From: Sphingobium limneticum
GTDB lineage: Bacteria; Pseudomonadota; Alphaproteobacteria; Sphingomonadales; Sphingomonadaceae
DNA length: 64,000 bases
Reading direction: 5' to 3'
Assembly (NCBI RefSeq): GCF_008710155.1
Contig: NZ_VYPZ01000013.1
Span: 1 to 64,000 of the forward strand
Shown here: positions 35,641 through 44,916 of the stretch, piece by piece
How positions within the stretch are numbered: the first letter of the stretch is position 1
Layout of the letters: every line of letters begins with the position of its first letter
Notes under the pieces: generated by a model
What the model was told of the DNA's origin: nothing
What the model saw: only the letters and a program-made list of their open reading frames with translations
Databases searched by the model: none
Position numbers and translations under genes: made by a program

Positions 35641-35954
35641 CGCGACAGATCATTGAAATTGCAGACCTTTTCGGCGCAGAATCTGAATCACTTAGAATCA
35701 TGAATCCTTCCGCTGCGAGCAGCGGCGTTGTTTTAGAATGATTCTAAAAAACCAAGCACGCGATTCGCTGAGCCTTTAGCTCAGACAGCAGAACCGACCT
35801 CCCCCTAGCTGGGGGGATACCGCCAGACCGGTGTTCCACGATAGCATCCCGGTCTCGATGCTTGGCAGATATGCCCAGCGACGAGATCCTCGGCGACCCG
35901 ATAGCAGCTGAACCACCGCTCATCGCCGCTGGGCTGACGCAGTGAGGAGGTCGT
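35641..35954. other. AT-richer stretch and structured leader of ssb
   Basis: No gene recognised. The first 110 bp are AT-richer than the surroundings and may belong to oriV. Around 35801-35816 is the G/C hairpin CCCCCTAGCTGGGGGG followed by ATAC; a similar hairpin occurs at 54812-54827. The rest is a leader of about 130 nt ending with GAGGAGG before the ssb start. Confidence 0.5.
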
Positions 35955-36275
35955 ATGATCAATTTTGCCAAATTCGAAATTATCGGACGGATCGGTGAGA
36001 TCGACGCCAAGCCGAAGGTCACGAACATCTCGGTATGCGCGAACTATCGCCGCCGCGCAGAAGGCGACCAGTGGATCGAGGATAGCTATTGGAACCGCGT
36101 CGTCATTTTCAGCGACGGCCAGCGGAAATATATCGATGAGAAGGCTCAGGTTGGCGATCTCGTGCGGATTGCCGGACGGCTCCGTGACACCTCCTACGAG
36201 CGCGATGGCACCACCCACTACACGACCGACCGTATCGTCGAAGAGTTCGGTGTGCTCGCGGCAAAGGCGGCATAG
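35955..36275 (+). CDS. ssb: Single-stranded DNA-binding protein, short form
   Basis: 106-residue OB-fold protein. It matches SSB at MINFAKFEIIGRIGEIDAKP, WNRVVIFSDGQRKYI and GDLVRIAGRLRDTSYERDG. It lacks the usual acidic C-terminal tail, ending FGVLAAKAA, so interaction with partner proteins may differ. GGAGG precedes the ATG. First gene of the plus-strand series next to the replication origin; a second, longer ssb is at 50110. Confidence 0.85.
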   Translation: MINFAKFEIIGRIGEIDAKPKVTNISVCANYRRRAEGDQWIEDSYWNRVVIFSDGQRKYIDEKAQVGDLVRIAGRLRDTSYERDGTTHYTTDRIVEEFGVLAAKAA

Positions 36276-36356
36276 GTCGTAGGAGACAGCGTCGATCGGG
36301 CCAGAGGGGAGGGGGCATGCGCGGAGCGAACCTAATCTTCGATAGGAGTTTCGCTT

Positions 36357-37256
36357 ATGTCAGCCACCATCGACGCGGCGATTCGCGCCAAGCAGATCGT
36401 CGAGAGCTTGGGCGGACGCTGGTCTGGATCGCGCGGCGAGTGCCGCTGCCCCGCCCATGACGATCATTCCCCCAGTCTTTCGGTCCGCCTCGGCACCAAG
36501 GCGATCCTGTTCAAATGCTTCGCCGGATGCACATCGACCGATGTCCTCAAGGCTCTCGATCGTCAGGGTTTGCACGATCGAGAGCCGATCCATGTCGAAC
36601 CGCGCGCGGCGTCACGCGATCTGAGCGGTTTGGCCAGGTCATTATGGCAGCACAGCATCCCCATCGCCGGCACACCGGCTGAAGCCTATCTTCATGCTCG
36701 GGGCCTTTATGCGCCGACGCCCGACCTTCGCTTCAATCCACAGACGATCATGGGCAAGGGGAAGGATCGGCGCAGCCTTCCCGCAATGATCGCGGCAGTG
36801 AGAAATGAGCTGGGCCTGGTCGCGGTCCACCGGACTTTTCTTGATCCCACCGACATTTTGCGGCGCCCCTTCCGCAAGCCCAAGCTCGCGCTGGGTCTGC
36901 TTGGTTCGGGCAGCGTGCGGTTTGGTGAGCCGGATGACGTTCTGGGCATCGCCGAGGGGATCGAAGATGCCCTGTCCGCCATCGACTGGTTCCAATTGCC
37001 GGTTTGGGCCGTGCTTGGTGCCGAGCGCTACGCCCATGTCGGCATACCGTCCCACGTGAAGCGCGTCATCGTGTTTGGTCAGCGGAACACGGCGGCGAAG
37101 ATCTGCCTGAAGAGGGCAGGGGAGCACCTCAGCGCCAACGGGCGAAGGGTCGAGGAGTGGCTCCCGTCCGAGTATGACGATTGGAACGATGCTCTGCGCG
37201 ATCGGCTTGCCCGCAACGCCGTTCCTCGCACCGTGATCCAGACACCCTCCCACTGA
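36357..37256 (+). CDS. CHC2 zinc-finger and Toprim primase-like protein
   Basis: 299 residues. The N-terminal zinc finger has CRCPAHDDHSPSLSVR ... FKCFAGCTSTDV, matching DNA primase CHC2 fingers. A Toprim-like domain follows (VLGIAEGIEDALSAIDWF, with EGIED as the acidic metal-binding motif), ending at DDWNDALRDR. It resembles the plasmid and phage Toprim proteins that prime the entering strand. The leader contains a purine-rich tract and a CCTA/TAGG stem that pairs the Shine-Dalgarno region. Confidence 0.82.
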   Translation: MSATIDAAIRAKQIVESLGGRWSGSRGECRCPAHDDHSPSLSVRLGTKAILFKCFAGCTSTDVLKALDRQGLHDREPIHVEPRAASRDLSGLARSLWQHSIPIAGTPAEAYLHARGLYAPTPDLRFNPQTIMGKGKDRRSLPAMIAAVRNELGLVAVHRTFLDPTDILRRPFRKPKLALGLLGSGSVRFGEPDDVLGIAEGIEDALSAIDWFQLPVWAVLGAERYAHVGIPSHVKRVIVFGQRNTAAKICLKRAGEHLSANGRRVEEWLPSEYDDWNDALRDRLARNAVPRTVIQTPSH

Positions 37257-37325
37257 AGAGAGGAGAGGAGGCCTCCGGCTTGTTGATCCGGTGATGGGCA
37301 CCGGACGATACGATGGAGGCCTACA
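37257..37325 (+). promoter_or_regulatory. Structured leader hiding the Shine-Dalgarno sequence (copy before the helicase gene)
   Basis: A purine tract (AGAGGAGAGGAGG) is followed by GGCCTCC (37270-37276), a 7-bp hairpin (TCCGGTG 37287-37293 with CACCGGA 37299-37305) and GGAGGCC (37315-37321). The first and last elements can form a 7-bp outer stem that contains the GGAGG Shine-Dalgarno sequence, 6 nt before the ATG at 37326. Confidence 0.6.
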
Positions 37326-40300
37326 ATGCGCACCTCAGCCGCTGCTCTCGAACTCGATTTCACCGAACCATCCATTACCGCTGCGAACGCGGTCTATGCC
37401 GAGCTGCGCAAAGGCGACGGCGTGGACCGGTCTGGCCTGCTCCGGGCGATGGAAACCGCCTATCGCTCAACCGCTGTCGATGGGCATTGGTCACTCCGCG
37501 ACGCTTATGATGTGCTCGAGCTGGCCCAGGTTCTGCACCTCGCCACGCTTGACCTGTCGCAAGAGCCTGCCGAGTGCCTTGCGACTCTGACCTCGCTCAC
37601 CGCATCCCTGCCGACGCATACTGTGCGCAGCGAAGAACAGATCGCGCTCCAGCAATTTTCGACACCGGCCGCAATTGGCTACCTTGCCGCGCTCGCCGTT
37701 CGCATCACCACCGCCGATACCGTCCTGGAGCCCTCCGCCGGCACCGGGCTCCTCGCCGTTTTCGCCGCGCGCGCTGGCGCCAAGCTTGTCCTCAACGAGA
37801 TCGATCCCGCGCGCGCTGCCATGCTCCAGGCAGCATTCCCCGCCGCGCCGGTCAGTCGCTACGATGGGGAACTCATCAACGATCTGCTGCCGCTGTCGAT
37901 CCGCCCGACCGCCGTGCTCATCAACCCGCCCTTTTCTCGCAGCATCGGTCGACATGCCGACTCGCTTGCGGCGCTCCGCCATTTGCGGGCCGCCCTGAAA
38001 CGGCTTGATGTCGGCGGGCGCTGCGCCGCTATCCTTCCCGATCGCGTGGATACATCGAGCCGCGCCTGGGCGAAGGCGACCGAGGGCTGTGCGATCACGC
38101 TCCACCTCGAACTGCCCGCCAATGCCTATGCCAAACATGGCACCAGCCAGATCGTGAAGCTCATTGTTCTGGAAAAAGGCTTCCAGGATGACGTCGCTAT
38201 CGTTCGGTGCAACTCACTCCCAGAAGCGCTCGCGACGATCATCGCTTCCGCCACCAGCGTCACGGAAACACCGCGACTCTCCCCAGCGCGCCTTGCACCA
38301 ACCCGTGCGCGCGCATCCCTGCTTGGCGGTCTTTCGAGCAGGCCCCGGCTTTCGGCCCCGATCGCGACGGCCACCCAGTCTCTCAGCGCGCTTGATATCG
38401 GCTACACCGTCTTTGCTGAACCCGTACCAACCGGTGAGGCGGCAGGGGTGTACCTGCCGTACCGGCCGAGCCGCATTGCCATTCCCTGTGCATCCGCGCA
38501 TCCGACCGCTCTGGTGGAATCGATCGCCATGGGCTCGATTACGGCGCCGCGGCCATCTTACGTTCCGAAGCTGCCGGCCAGTGTGGTCGACGACCGGGTG
38601 CTGTCCGACGCTCAGCTCGAAACCCTGATCTACGCCGGTGACGCCTTCGAGCGCGACATCTCCGGCCTGTTCAAGGCGGCCGAGGAAGGGTTGTCGCTCG
38701 CGCCGGACCAGGACGGTCGCCCTTACCGGACCGGATTCTTCCTTGGCGACGGCACGGGTGCCGGCAAGGGCCGTCAGGTTGCTGCCATCATCCTCGACCA
38801 GTGGCTACGCGGGCGCCGCAAGCACATCTGGATATCCAAAACCGAGACGCTGCTGGAGGATGCACGTCGCGACTGGACCGCGGTCGGCGGTCTCGCGCTC
38901 GACATCCAGCATCTCAACCAGTGGAAGCTGGGCACGCCGATCGGCGCGGCTGAGGGTGTGCTCTTCCTCACCTATGCGACGCTCCGCTCCAACCGGGGCG
39001 ACAAGGGCACTCGCCTTCAGCAGATCCTCGACTGGGTCGGTGATGATTTCGACGGTATGATGGTGTTCGACGAGGCGCACGAAATGGCGGGTGTCGCCGG
39101 CGGCGAAGGCCGTTTCGGCACCAAGGACGGCTCCGATCAAGGCATCGCCGGCGTGCGCCTGCAGAACCTGCTGCCCCGCGCCCGCGTCCTCTACGTGTCG
39201 GCAACCGGCGCGTCGGACGTCAACAATCTCGCTTATGCCACCCGGCTTGGCCTGTGGGGTCCGACCACCGCCTTCGCCGATCGCCGCGCATTCGTCGACA
39301 GTTTGCGGCGTGGCGGGATCGCGGCGATGGAATTGATCGCCCGCGACCTGAAGATGCAGGGCCTCTATGTCGCCAGGGCGCTCAGTTTCGCCGGTGTCGA
39401 ATATGACATCCTCGAACATCGCCTGACGCCCGATCAGGTCGAGGTCTATGACGCCTATGCCGATGCGTGGGCGATCATCCACGCCAATTTGCGCACCGCG
39501 CTCGATGCCACCCGGGTGACGGACAGTTTCTCCAACGACACCTACAACAGCGGCGCGAAGGCTGCGGCACTGTCGATCTTCGAATCCACCAAGCAGCGGT
39601 TCTTCGGCCAAATCCTGATCGGCATGAAGCTGCCCTCGCTGATCCCGGCGATTAGAGCAGATCTGGCCCGGGGCGAGAGCGTCGTGATCCAGCTCGTCTC
39701 GACGTCCGAGGCGATGCTCAACCGGGCACTGGCCGCGCTGAACGCCGAGGACCGGGCGAATCTGGATATAGAGCTTTCACCCAAAGAGTTCGTCATGTCC
39801 TATCTCACGGCCGCCTTTCCCGTCCGTCAGATGAAGACCTTCGTCGACGACACCGGCAAGACGCGCTCCGAGCCTATGTCCGACGAGGAAGGGCGTCCCA
39901 TCTTCAGCCAGGAAGCGCTCGAAATGCGCGACAATCTCGTCGAGCGGTTCTGCTCCCTGCCGATCGTGGGGTCCGCCCTTGACCATATCATCGGGCACTT
40001 CGGGACCGATGCGGTCGCCGAGGTGACGGGACGCAGCCGGCGCATCGTCATCGACGCGCACGGTCGCCAACGAATCGAGAGCCGTTCGCCGCGAACAAAC
40101 CTTGCCGAGACCGACGGCTTCATGCGGAACGAGAAGAAGATCCTGATCTTCTCCGATGCAGGCGGCACCGGGCGCAGCTATCACGCGAGTCTCACCGCCG
40201 AGAACCAGTCGCGCCGCAACCACTATCTGCTCGAACCCGGTTGGCGCGCTGACGCGGCCATCCAGGGCCTCGGCCGCACCCATCGCACGCACCAGGCAAC

Positions 40301-41543
40301 CGCGCCGCTGTTCCGTCCGGTATCGACCGACTGCCGCGGCGAGCGGCGCTTCATCTCGACGATTGCCCGCCGCCTCGATAGCCTTGGTGCCCTGACACGG
40401 GGCCAGCGTCAGACAGGCGGCCAAGGTCTGTTCGACCCGCGGGACAATCTCGAAAGCGACTATGCCAAGGAATCCCTCGAAACATGGTTCCGCCTGCTTG
40501 CCGACGGTAAACTGCGCTCGACCACACTTGGCGAATTCCAGACCCTGACCGGACTTGAGCTGGAGGGCGAAGGCGGAGGGCTGAAGGAGGAGCTGCCGCC
40601 CATCCAGCGCTGGCTCAATCGTATTCTCGCGCTGCGCATCGCGTTGCAGAATGCGATCTTCGATGAATATCTGGGTCTAATCGAGGCCCGGATCGAGGCG
40701 GCGCGCGAAGCCGGCACGCTCGATCTCGGCGTTGAAAGCATCAATGCCGAACGCATCACGATCCTTGATCGCACGGTCATCCGGCGCGACCAGACGAGTG
40801 GTGCAGAAACCGAGATTCTGCGCCTCGAAACGGAAGAGCGCTACAAGCCGATCCCGCTGGATCGCGCGCTGCGTATCCTGGGCGATGACGCGCGCCCGAT
40901 CGTCAATCGCAAGTCCGGCAGGGCCGCGATCCGGTGCAGCACCTATTCGCTCACCGATGACGATGGTGAGATCGTTCGCCGCTACGAGCTGGTTCGGCCG
41001 ACCCGTTCCGAGCGGATGCGGCAGGATTTGCTGCTCGAAACGATGTGGGAAGAGACCAGCGAGGAGGAATTTTCGGCGCTGTGGCAGGCCGAGGTCGAGG
41101 AGATGCGGGACAAGACCCGCACCAGCACGCTCTATCTGGTCGCGGGCCTGCTCCTGCCGGTCTGGGATCGCTTGCCCGACGATCATGTTCAGGTCTGGCG
41201 CCTGAACACCGATGACGGTCAGTCTTTCCTCGGCCGGATCGTTCCAGCACCGCTGGTATCGAAACTCGCGGACGCCTTCGGGATCAACGCCGCCATCACC
41301 GTGTCAGGCGACGATACCGCAAAGCATGTGATGACGACCGGCGAGATATCGTCCGTCGGAGCCTACCGGCTCAAGCGCAGCCTGGTCGCCGGGCAGCAGC
41401 GCCTCGAACTGCTCGATTGGCCACACACGCGGCTTGCCGAACTCAAGGCGGCCGGCTGTTTCACTGACATCATTCAGCACAGAACGCGGATGTTCGTCCC
41501 AGTCGCGACTGCCGCTGCCGTCATCGAGCGCATCACCGCCTGA
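37326..41543 (+). CDS. Methyltransferase-helicase fusion (strawberry notch family)
   Basis: 1405-residue plasmid protein. An N-terminal class I methyltransferase has LEPSAGTGLLAVFAARAGA (about 134) and LINPPFSRS (about 199), the motif of N6-adenine enzymes. A superfamily 2 helicase of the strawberry notch type has Walker A GDGTGAGKGRQVAAI (about 474) and DEAH in VFDEAHEMAG (about 581). The late motif is WRADAAIQGLGRTHRTHQ. It is conserved in leading regions of large plasmids; protecting or remodelling incoming DNA is a reasonable guess, not shown. Followed by a ParB-like gene. Confidence 0.88.
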   Translation: MRTSAAALELDFTEPSITAANAVYAELRKGDGVDRSGLLRAMETAYRSTAVDGHWSLRDAYDVLELAQVLHLATLDLSQEPAECLATLTSLTASLPTHTVRSEEQIALQQFSTPAAIGYLAALAVRITTADTVLEPSAGTGLLAVFAARAGAKLVLNEIDPARAAMLQAAFPAAPVSRYDGELINDLLPLSIRPTAVLINPPFSRSIGRHADSLAALRHLRAALKRLDVGGRCAAILPDRVDTSSRAWAKATEGCAITLHLELPANAYAKHGTSQIVKLIVLEKGFQDDVAIVRCNSLPEALATIIASATSVTETPRLSPARLAPTRARASLLGGLSSRPRLSAPIATATQSLSALDIGYTVFAEPVPTGEAAGVYLPYRPSRIAIPCASAHPTALVESIAMGSITAPRPSYVPKLPASVVDDRVLSDAQLETLIYAGDAFERDISGLFKAAEEGLSLAPDQDGRPYRTGFFLGDGTGAGKGRQVAAIILDQWLRGRRKHIWISKTETLLEDARRDWTAVGGLALDIQHLNQWKLGTPIGAAEGVLFLTYATLRSNRGDKGTRLQQILDWVGDDFDGMMVFDEAHEMAGVAGGEGRFGTKDGSDQGIAGVRLQNLLPRARVLYVSATGASDVNNLAYATRLGLWGPTTAFADRRAFVDSLRRGGIAAMELIARDLKMQGLYVARALSFAGVEYDILEHRLTPDQVEVYDAYADAWAIIHANLRTALDATRVTDSFSNDTYNSGAKAAALSIFESTKQRFFGQILIGMKLPSLIPAIRADLARGESVVIQLVSTSEAMLNRALAALNAEDRANLDIELSPKEFVMSYLTAAFPVRQMKTFVDDTGKTRSEPMSDEEGRPIFSQEALEMRDNLVERFCSLPIVGSALDHIIGHFGTDAVAEVTGRSRRIVIDAHGRQRIESRSPRTNLAETDGFMRNEKKILIFSDAGGTGRSYHASLTAENQSRRNHYLLEPGWRADAAIQGLGRTHRTHQATAPLFRPVSTDCRGERRFISTIARRLDSLGALTRGQRQTGGQGLFDPRDNLESDYAKESLETWFRLLADGKLRSTTLGEFQTLTGLELEGEGGGLKEELPPIQRWLNRILALRIALQNAIFDEYLGLIEARIEAAREAGTLDLGVESINAERITILDRTVIRRDQTSGAETEILRLETEERYKPIPLDRALRILGDDARPIVNRKSGRAAIRCSTYSLTDDDGEIVRRYELVRPTRSERMRQDLLLETMWEETSEEEFSALWQAEVEEMRDKTRTSTLYLVAGLLLPVWDRLPDDHVQVWRLNTDDGQSFLGRIVPAPLVSKLADAFGINAAITVSGDDTAKHVMTTGEISSVGAYRLKRSLVAGQQRLELLDWPHTRLAELKAAGCFTDIIQHRTRMFVPVATAAAVIERITA

Positions 41544-41559
41544 CGATCCAGGGCCTCTC

Positions 41560-41666
41560 TCCGCGCTCAGCGCAGGAGAGGGGAGGGGGCCTTCGGCTTT
41601 GTGGGCCTGATGAGCAGGCTCGCGTGACCGTCGCGGCGGCGCGCCAGTTCCAGATGGAGACAAAAG
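41560..41666 (+). promoter_or_regulatory. Structured leader of the large parB-like gene
   Basis: Same plan as the leader at 37257: a purine tract (GGAGAGGGGAGGGGG), then GGCCTTCGGCTTT, then a hairpin GCCTG (41605-41609) with CAGGC (41615-41619), then GGAG 7 nt before the ATG at 41667. The outer pairing is only a CUUC/GGAG match with one wobble. Confidence 0.5.
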
Positions 41667-43721
41667 ATGATCCAGTCCGTCAAGGTCAAGAACCTCTCGC
41701 TGTCGAAGGACAATGTCCGCAAATCGAGCCGTGAGGCCTGTATCGACGCCCTCGCTGCCAGCATCGCAACGCAAGGCTTGTTGCAGAACCTGATCGTTAC
41801 CCCGCTCAAGAAAGCGGGCCATTTCACCGTCAAGGCGGGCGGGCGCCGGCTGCGCGCACTCCAGAGCCTGATCGAGCAGGGCATTCTGCCGGTCGACCAT
41901 GTCGTGCCCGTCCTCGTCCTTACCGACGACGACAACTCGGTCGAGGCGAGCCTCACCGAGAATTTCCAGCGCGTTCCGATGAACCCGGCGGATGAAAGCA
42001 CCGCGTTCAACTTCCTCATCCAGAAGGGGATGACCGCCGAGGACGTTGCCAAGCGACAGGGCGTCACCACCCGCTTCGTCGAGCAGCGGGTGCGGCTTGC
42101 CGAGCTTGCACCAAGCGTGTTCCAGGCTCTCGCCGCCGGCGAAATCACCCTGGGGGTCGCTCAGGCCTATGCCGTGACGAGCGACATCGATCGTCAGGCT
42201 CGCGTGTTCGCACAGATGAGTACCTCCTATTATGGCGATCAGCCCGACAACATCCGGCGTGCGATCCTCAACGGGACGATTAAGGCGAACGATGCCAAGG
42301 CGCGGTTCATCGGTCGCGATGCCTATGTCGCCGCAGGCGGCCGCATCGAGGGTGATCTCTTTGCCGCCGAGGGGGACGAGAACTGGATCGACGTCGATCT
42401 TCTTGAAGATCTTGCCGGCAAAAAGCTGGAGGCGGCCGCCGCCGAACTCGCACAGGCCGAGGGCCTTGCTTTCGTGACGCCGATTGCGGCCACCCACGTT
42501 CCCTACGATCTCGAGCGTCAGCTTCATGAGTTTCACGCGCCCGCGCGGCCGCTCAGCGAAGCGGAAAGCGCGCGTGTCGAAGCGCTTTCTGCCGAGAATG
42601 ATCAACTCGTCGAGCAGCTTGAGGGCGAACTGATCGACGGGACGCCGGAAGCCGAGGTCGCGAACGATCGTCTCGACGAAATCGAACGGGAGCTTGAAAG
42701 CATCGAGGAATCCCGTCGCGAGATCGATCCGGCGGTCCGGGCGCAGATCGGGACGTTTGTCTACATCGGCGGTGATGGCGAAGCTCGCGTTCACACCCGC
42801 ATGTTCAGCGAGAAGCCCGTTGTCGATCCGAATGCTCCGCCCAAGGTGACGGGCGGTGGCAATGGTGACGACGGCGCCGGCGACATCGATCATGGACCCA
42901 AACTCAGCGCTACGCTGATTGACGAGCTGGCGACCCAGCGCCGGCAGATCCTCGTCGCTCACATCGCCAGTGATCCGGCGATGGCGCTGGACCTCACCAT
43001 CTTCCTGATGGCGCAGAATGTCGTCTTCGAGCAGAACTACGTCCGCAACCACTCGACGCTCAAGTCCAGCGGTGCGCAATTCCCGATCTTCGGCTTCCGC
43101 GACGAAGGATCGATGGCGTCGCAGGCCATCGAGGATCAGCGCCAGCGTCTCGATACGAGCTGGGCCGGTCATAAGACCATGTCCGAACGTTTCGATGCCT
43201 TTCGTGCGCTCGACGACGAGGCCCGCGGCAATTGGGTGGCCTTCTCGATCGCACGCACGCTGGAGCCGAGCCTGAATATTGCCGAGGGCGGACGGTCCAA
43301 CGCGTTCCATGACCATCTTGGTCGCGCGCTCGACATTCAGGTCGAGCATTGGTGGCGCCCCACCGCCGAAAACTTCTTCGGTCGCGTCAAAAAAGACGTC
43401 ATGCTCGACGCGCTCGAGGCCATCGGCGGGCCGATCCTGCGCGGGCGATACAAGGACGCCAAGAAGGGCGACCTTGCCGCAACCTGCGCCTCGCTCTGCA
43501 ACGGACAGGGGATCGTCGAGGCGGAAGTCCGCGAAAAGGCGGCCGCCTGGCTGCCAGATGCCATGCGCTTCGACGCCATCGAAAAGCCCGAGACCATCGC
43601 GCTGCGCTCGACCTTCATCGACGAGGACGATGATGTCGATCCCGGCGATGATGGTGACGAGGAGTCTGACCCTGATGACGCGACGCACGACGGACAGGAG
43701 GATTTGAGCGAGGCGGCCTGA
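41667..43721 (+). CDS. Large ParB/RepB/Spo0J-like protein (plasmid leading region)
   Basis: 684 residues. The N-terminal ParB domain is clear (LIVTPLKKAGHFTVKAGGRR followed by LRALQSLIEQG, and SLTENFQRVPMNPADESTAF). A KorB-like helix-turn-helix follows (EDVAKRQGVTTRFVEQRVRL). The long C-terminal part has a highly charged coiled-coil-like stretch (about 285-360) and no known domain, ending in an acidic tail. Such proteins follow the methyltransferase-helicase gene on many plasmids and need not act in partition. ParB-type nuclease or regulator roles have been proposed for relatives. Confidence 0.83.
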   Translation: MIQSVKVKNLSLSKDNVRKSSREACIDALAASIATQGLLQNLIVTPLKKAGHFTVKAGGRRLRALQSLIEQGILPVDHVVPVLVLTDDDNSVEASLTENFQRVPMNPADESTAFNFLIQKGMTAEDVAKRQGVTTRFVEQRVRLAELAPSVFQALAAGEITLGVAQAYAVTSDIDRQARVFAQMSTSYYGDQPDNIRRAILNGTIKANDAKARFIGRDAYVAAGGRIEGDLFAAEGDENWIDVDLLEDLAGKKLEAAAAELAQAEGLAFVTPIAATHVPYDLERQLHEFHAPARPLSEAESARVEALSAENDQLVEQLEGELIDGTPEAEVANDRLDEIERELESIEESRREIDPAVRAQIGTFVYIGGDGEARVHTRMFSEKPVVDPNAPPKVTGGGNGDDGAGDIDHGPKLSATLIDELATQRRQILVAHIASDPAMALDLTIFLMAQNVVFEQNYVRNHSTLKSSGAQFPIFGFRDEGSMASQAIEDQRQRLDTSWAGHKTMSERFDAFRALDDEARGNWVAFSIARTLEPSLNIAEGGRSNAFHDHLGRALDIQVEHWWRPTAENFFGRVKKDVMLDALEAIGGPILRGRYKDAKKGDLAATCASLCNGQGIVEAEVREKAAAWLPDAMRFDAIEKPETIALRSTFIDEDDDVDPGDDGDEESDPDDATHDGQEDLSEAA

Positions 43722-43750
43722 CACCTGCTTGCACGGTTCGAGGCGACTGG

Positions 43751-43785
43751 GGGCGGCACTCTTCGCGGAGTGTCGCCCCTCTTTT
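43751..43785 (+). terminator. Rho-independent terminator after the large parB-like gene
   Basis: Stem GGGCGGCACTC with GAGTGTCGCCC (one G-T pair), loop TTCGCG, then TCTTTTT. Lies 30 bp after the stop at 43721. Confidence 0.85.
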
Positions 43786-43860
43786 TGTGCCCCGACGGCA
43801 GGCTTTCTGAGGAGAGGATGCTGGTCCGGGCTCGCCTCTTCCAGATCAGGAGAACTTGCC

Positions 43861-44784
43861 GTGGCAAAGACCGCCGATAAACCGTCGCCCGCCGACACCA
43901 TCACAAACGCGATTATCGACAAACTCGAATCCGGCGTACGCCCTTGGGTGAAGCCGTGGCGACCTGGTCTTGGCGGCCGTCCGCTTCGCGCGACCGGCGA
44001 CCCGTATAAGGGCATTAATTGCTTCTGGCTGTGGCTCTGCGCGGAAGGCGCTGGCTACCATTCGCGCACCTGGATGACGTATAAACAGTCACAGGCGTTG
44101 GGCGGACAGGTCCGCGAAGGCGAGCGGTCGCAAATCGCCATCTTCTACAAATCCTACAGCAAGACCGTGGAGTCGCCCGTCACCGGCGATGCCACGGACG
44201 AAATGCGCCGCGTGCTGCGATCCTACGCCGTCTTCAATGCCGATCAGATTGAAGGGCTGCCGGAGAAGTTTTATCCATGCCCCGTCAGCGTGGTCGCTCC
44301 CGACGACGCGCTACCGGATCGCGCACAGCGCTTCCTCGATGCCCTGCCGGCGACGGTTCACCAGGGCGGCGATCGCGCCTTCTATGACCGCGTTGCCGAC
44401 AGCATCACTATGCCGCCGGTCGCGTTGTTTTCCACCCGCGCGTATTTCGCTTCGACGTTAGCGCATGAGGCAGGGCATTGGACCGGCCATCCTGACCGGC
44501 TCAACCGAGAGTTTGGCAGGAAATTCGGCGACAACGCCTATGCGTTTGAAGAGCTTTGCGCCGAGATGACATCCGCCCTGCTTGGCGCGGATCTTGGCCT
44601 CCCGACCGCCCATATCGACGATCATGCAGCATATATCGGCTCGTGGCTTGCGGTGCTGCGAAAGGATGCCCGCGCCATCATGACGGCTGCGGCAAAAGCC
44701 GAAGCGGCGGCCGCCTTTCTGCTCCGCGCAACTGGCCTCGCCACGTCGGACGAAGCCCAGGAACAGATCCGTGAAGCGGCATGA
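43861..44784 (+). CDS. ardC: ArdC-type antirestriction protein with zincin metallopeptidase domain
   Basis: 307 residues; GTG start at 43861 with AGGAGAACTTGCC upstream. The N-terminal ArdC domain (ITNAIIDKLESGVRPWVKPW, GDPYKGINCFWLWL) binds single-stranded DNA in studied relatives. The C-terminal half carries HEAGHWTGH (about 202-210), a zincin-type metal site, with a downstream EELCAEMTSALL that may supply the third ligand. ArdC proteins protect entering DNA from host restriction, fitting a leading-region position after the terminator at 43751. Confidence 0.88.
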   Translation: MAKTADKPSPADTITNAIIDKLESGVRPWVKPWRPGLGGRPLRATGDPYKGINCFWLWLCAEGAGYHSRTWMTYKQSQALGGQVREGERSQIAIFYKSYSKTVESPVTGDATDEMRRVLRSYAVFNADQIEGLPEKFYPCPVSVVAPDDALPDRAQRFLDALPATVHQGGDRAFYDRVADSITMPPVALFSTRAYFASTLAHEAGHWTGHPDRLNREFGRKFGDNAYAFEELCAEMTSALLGADLGLPTAHIDDHAAYIGSWLAVLRKDARAIMTAAAKAEAAAAFLLRATGLATSDEAQEQIREAA

Positions 44785-44847
44785 TCGCGGCGATCGCCTG
44801 CCCCGACCCCGGCGCCTACCGCCGGATCGCCGTAGCGTTCCGCCGCC

Positions 44848-44916
44848 GCAAGGAGGGGGGAGGAGAGGACGCCTCCGGCCTTTTGAGCGCGCCAGAGCGC
44901 TCAGAAGGAGGCTCCC
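44848..44916 (+). promoter_or_regulatory. Structured leader hiding the Shine-Dalgarno sequence (copy before the 211-aa gene)
   Basis: A purine tract (GCAAGGAGGGGGGAGGAGAG), then GCCTCC (44871-44876), a 7-bp hairpin TGAGCGC (44884-44890) with GCGCTCA (44897-44903), and GGAGGC (44907-44912) containing the Shine-Dalgarno sequence 5 nt before the ATG. The GCCTCC/GGAGGC outer stem has the same layout as the leader at 37257. Confidence 0.6.

Noticed and set aside
41304-44015. Minus-strand open frame of 903 codons
   Set aside because: It lies opposite the large ParB-like gene and parts of its neighbours; the plus strand has clear family motifs, while this frame has none. High GC produces such shadows.
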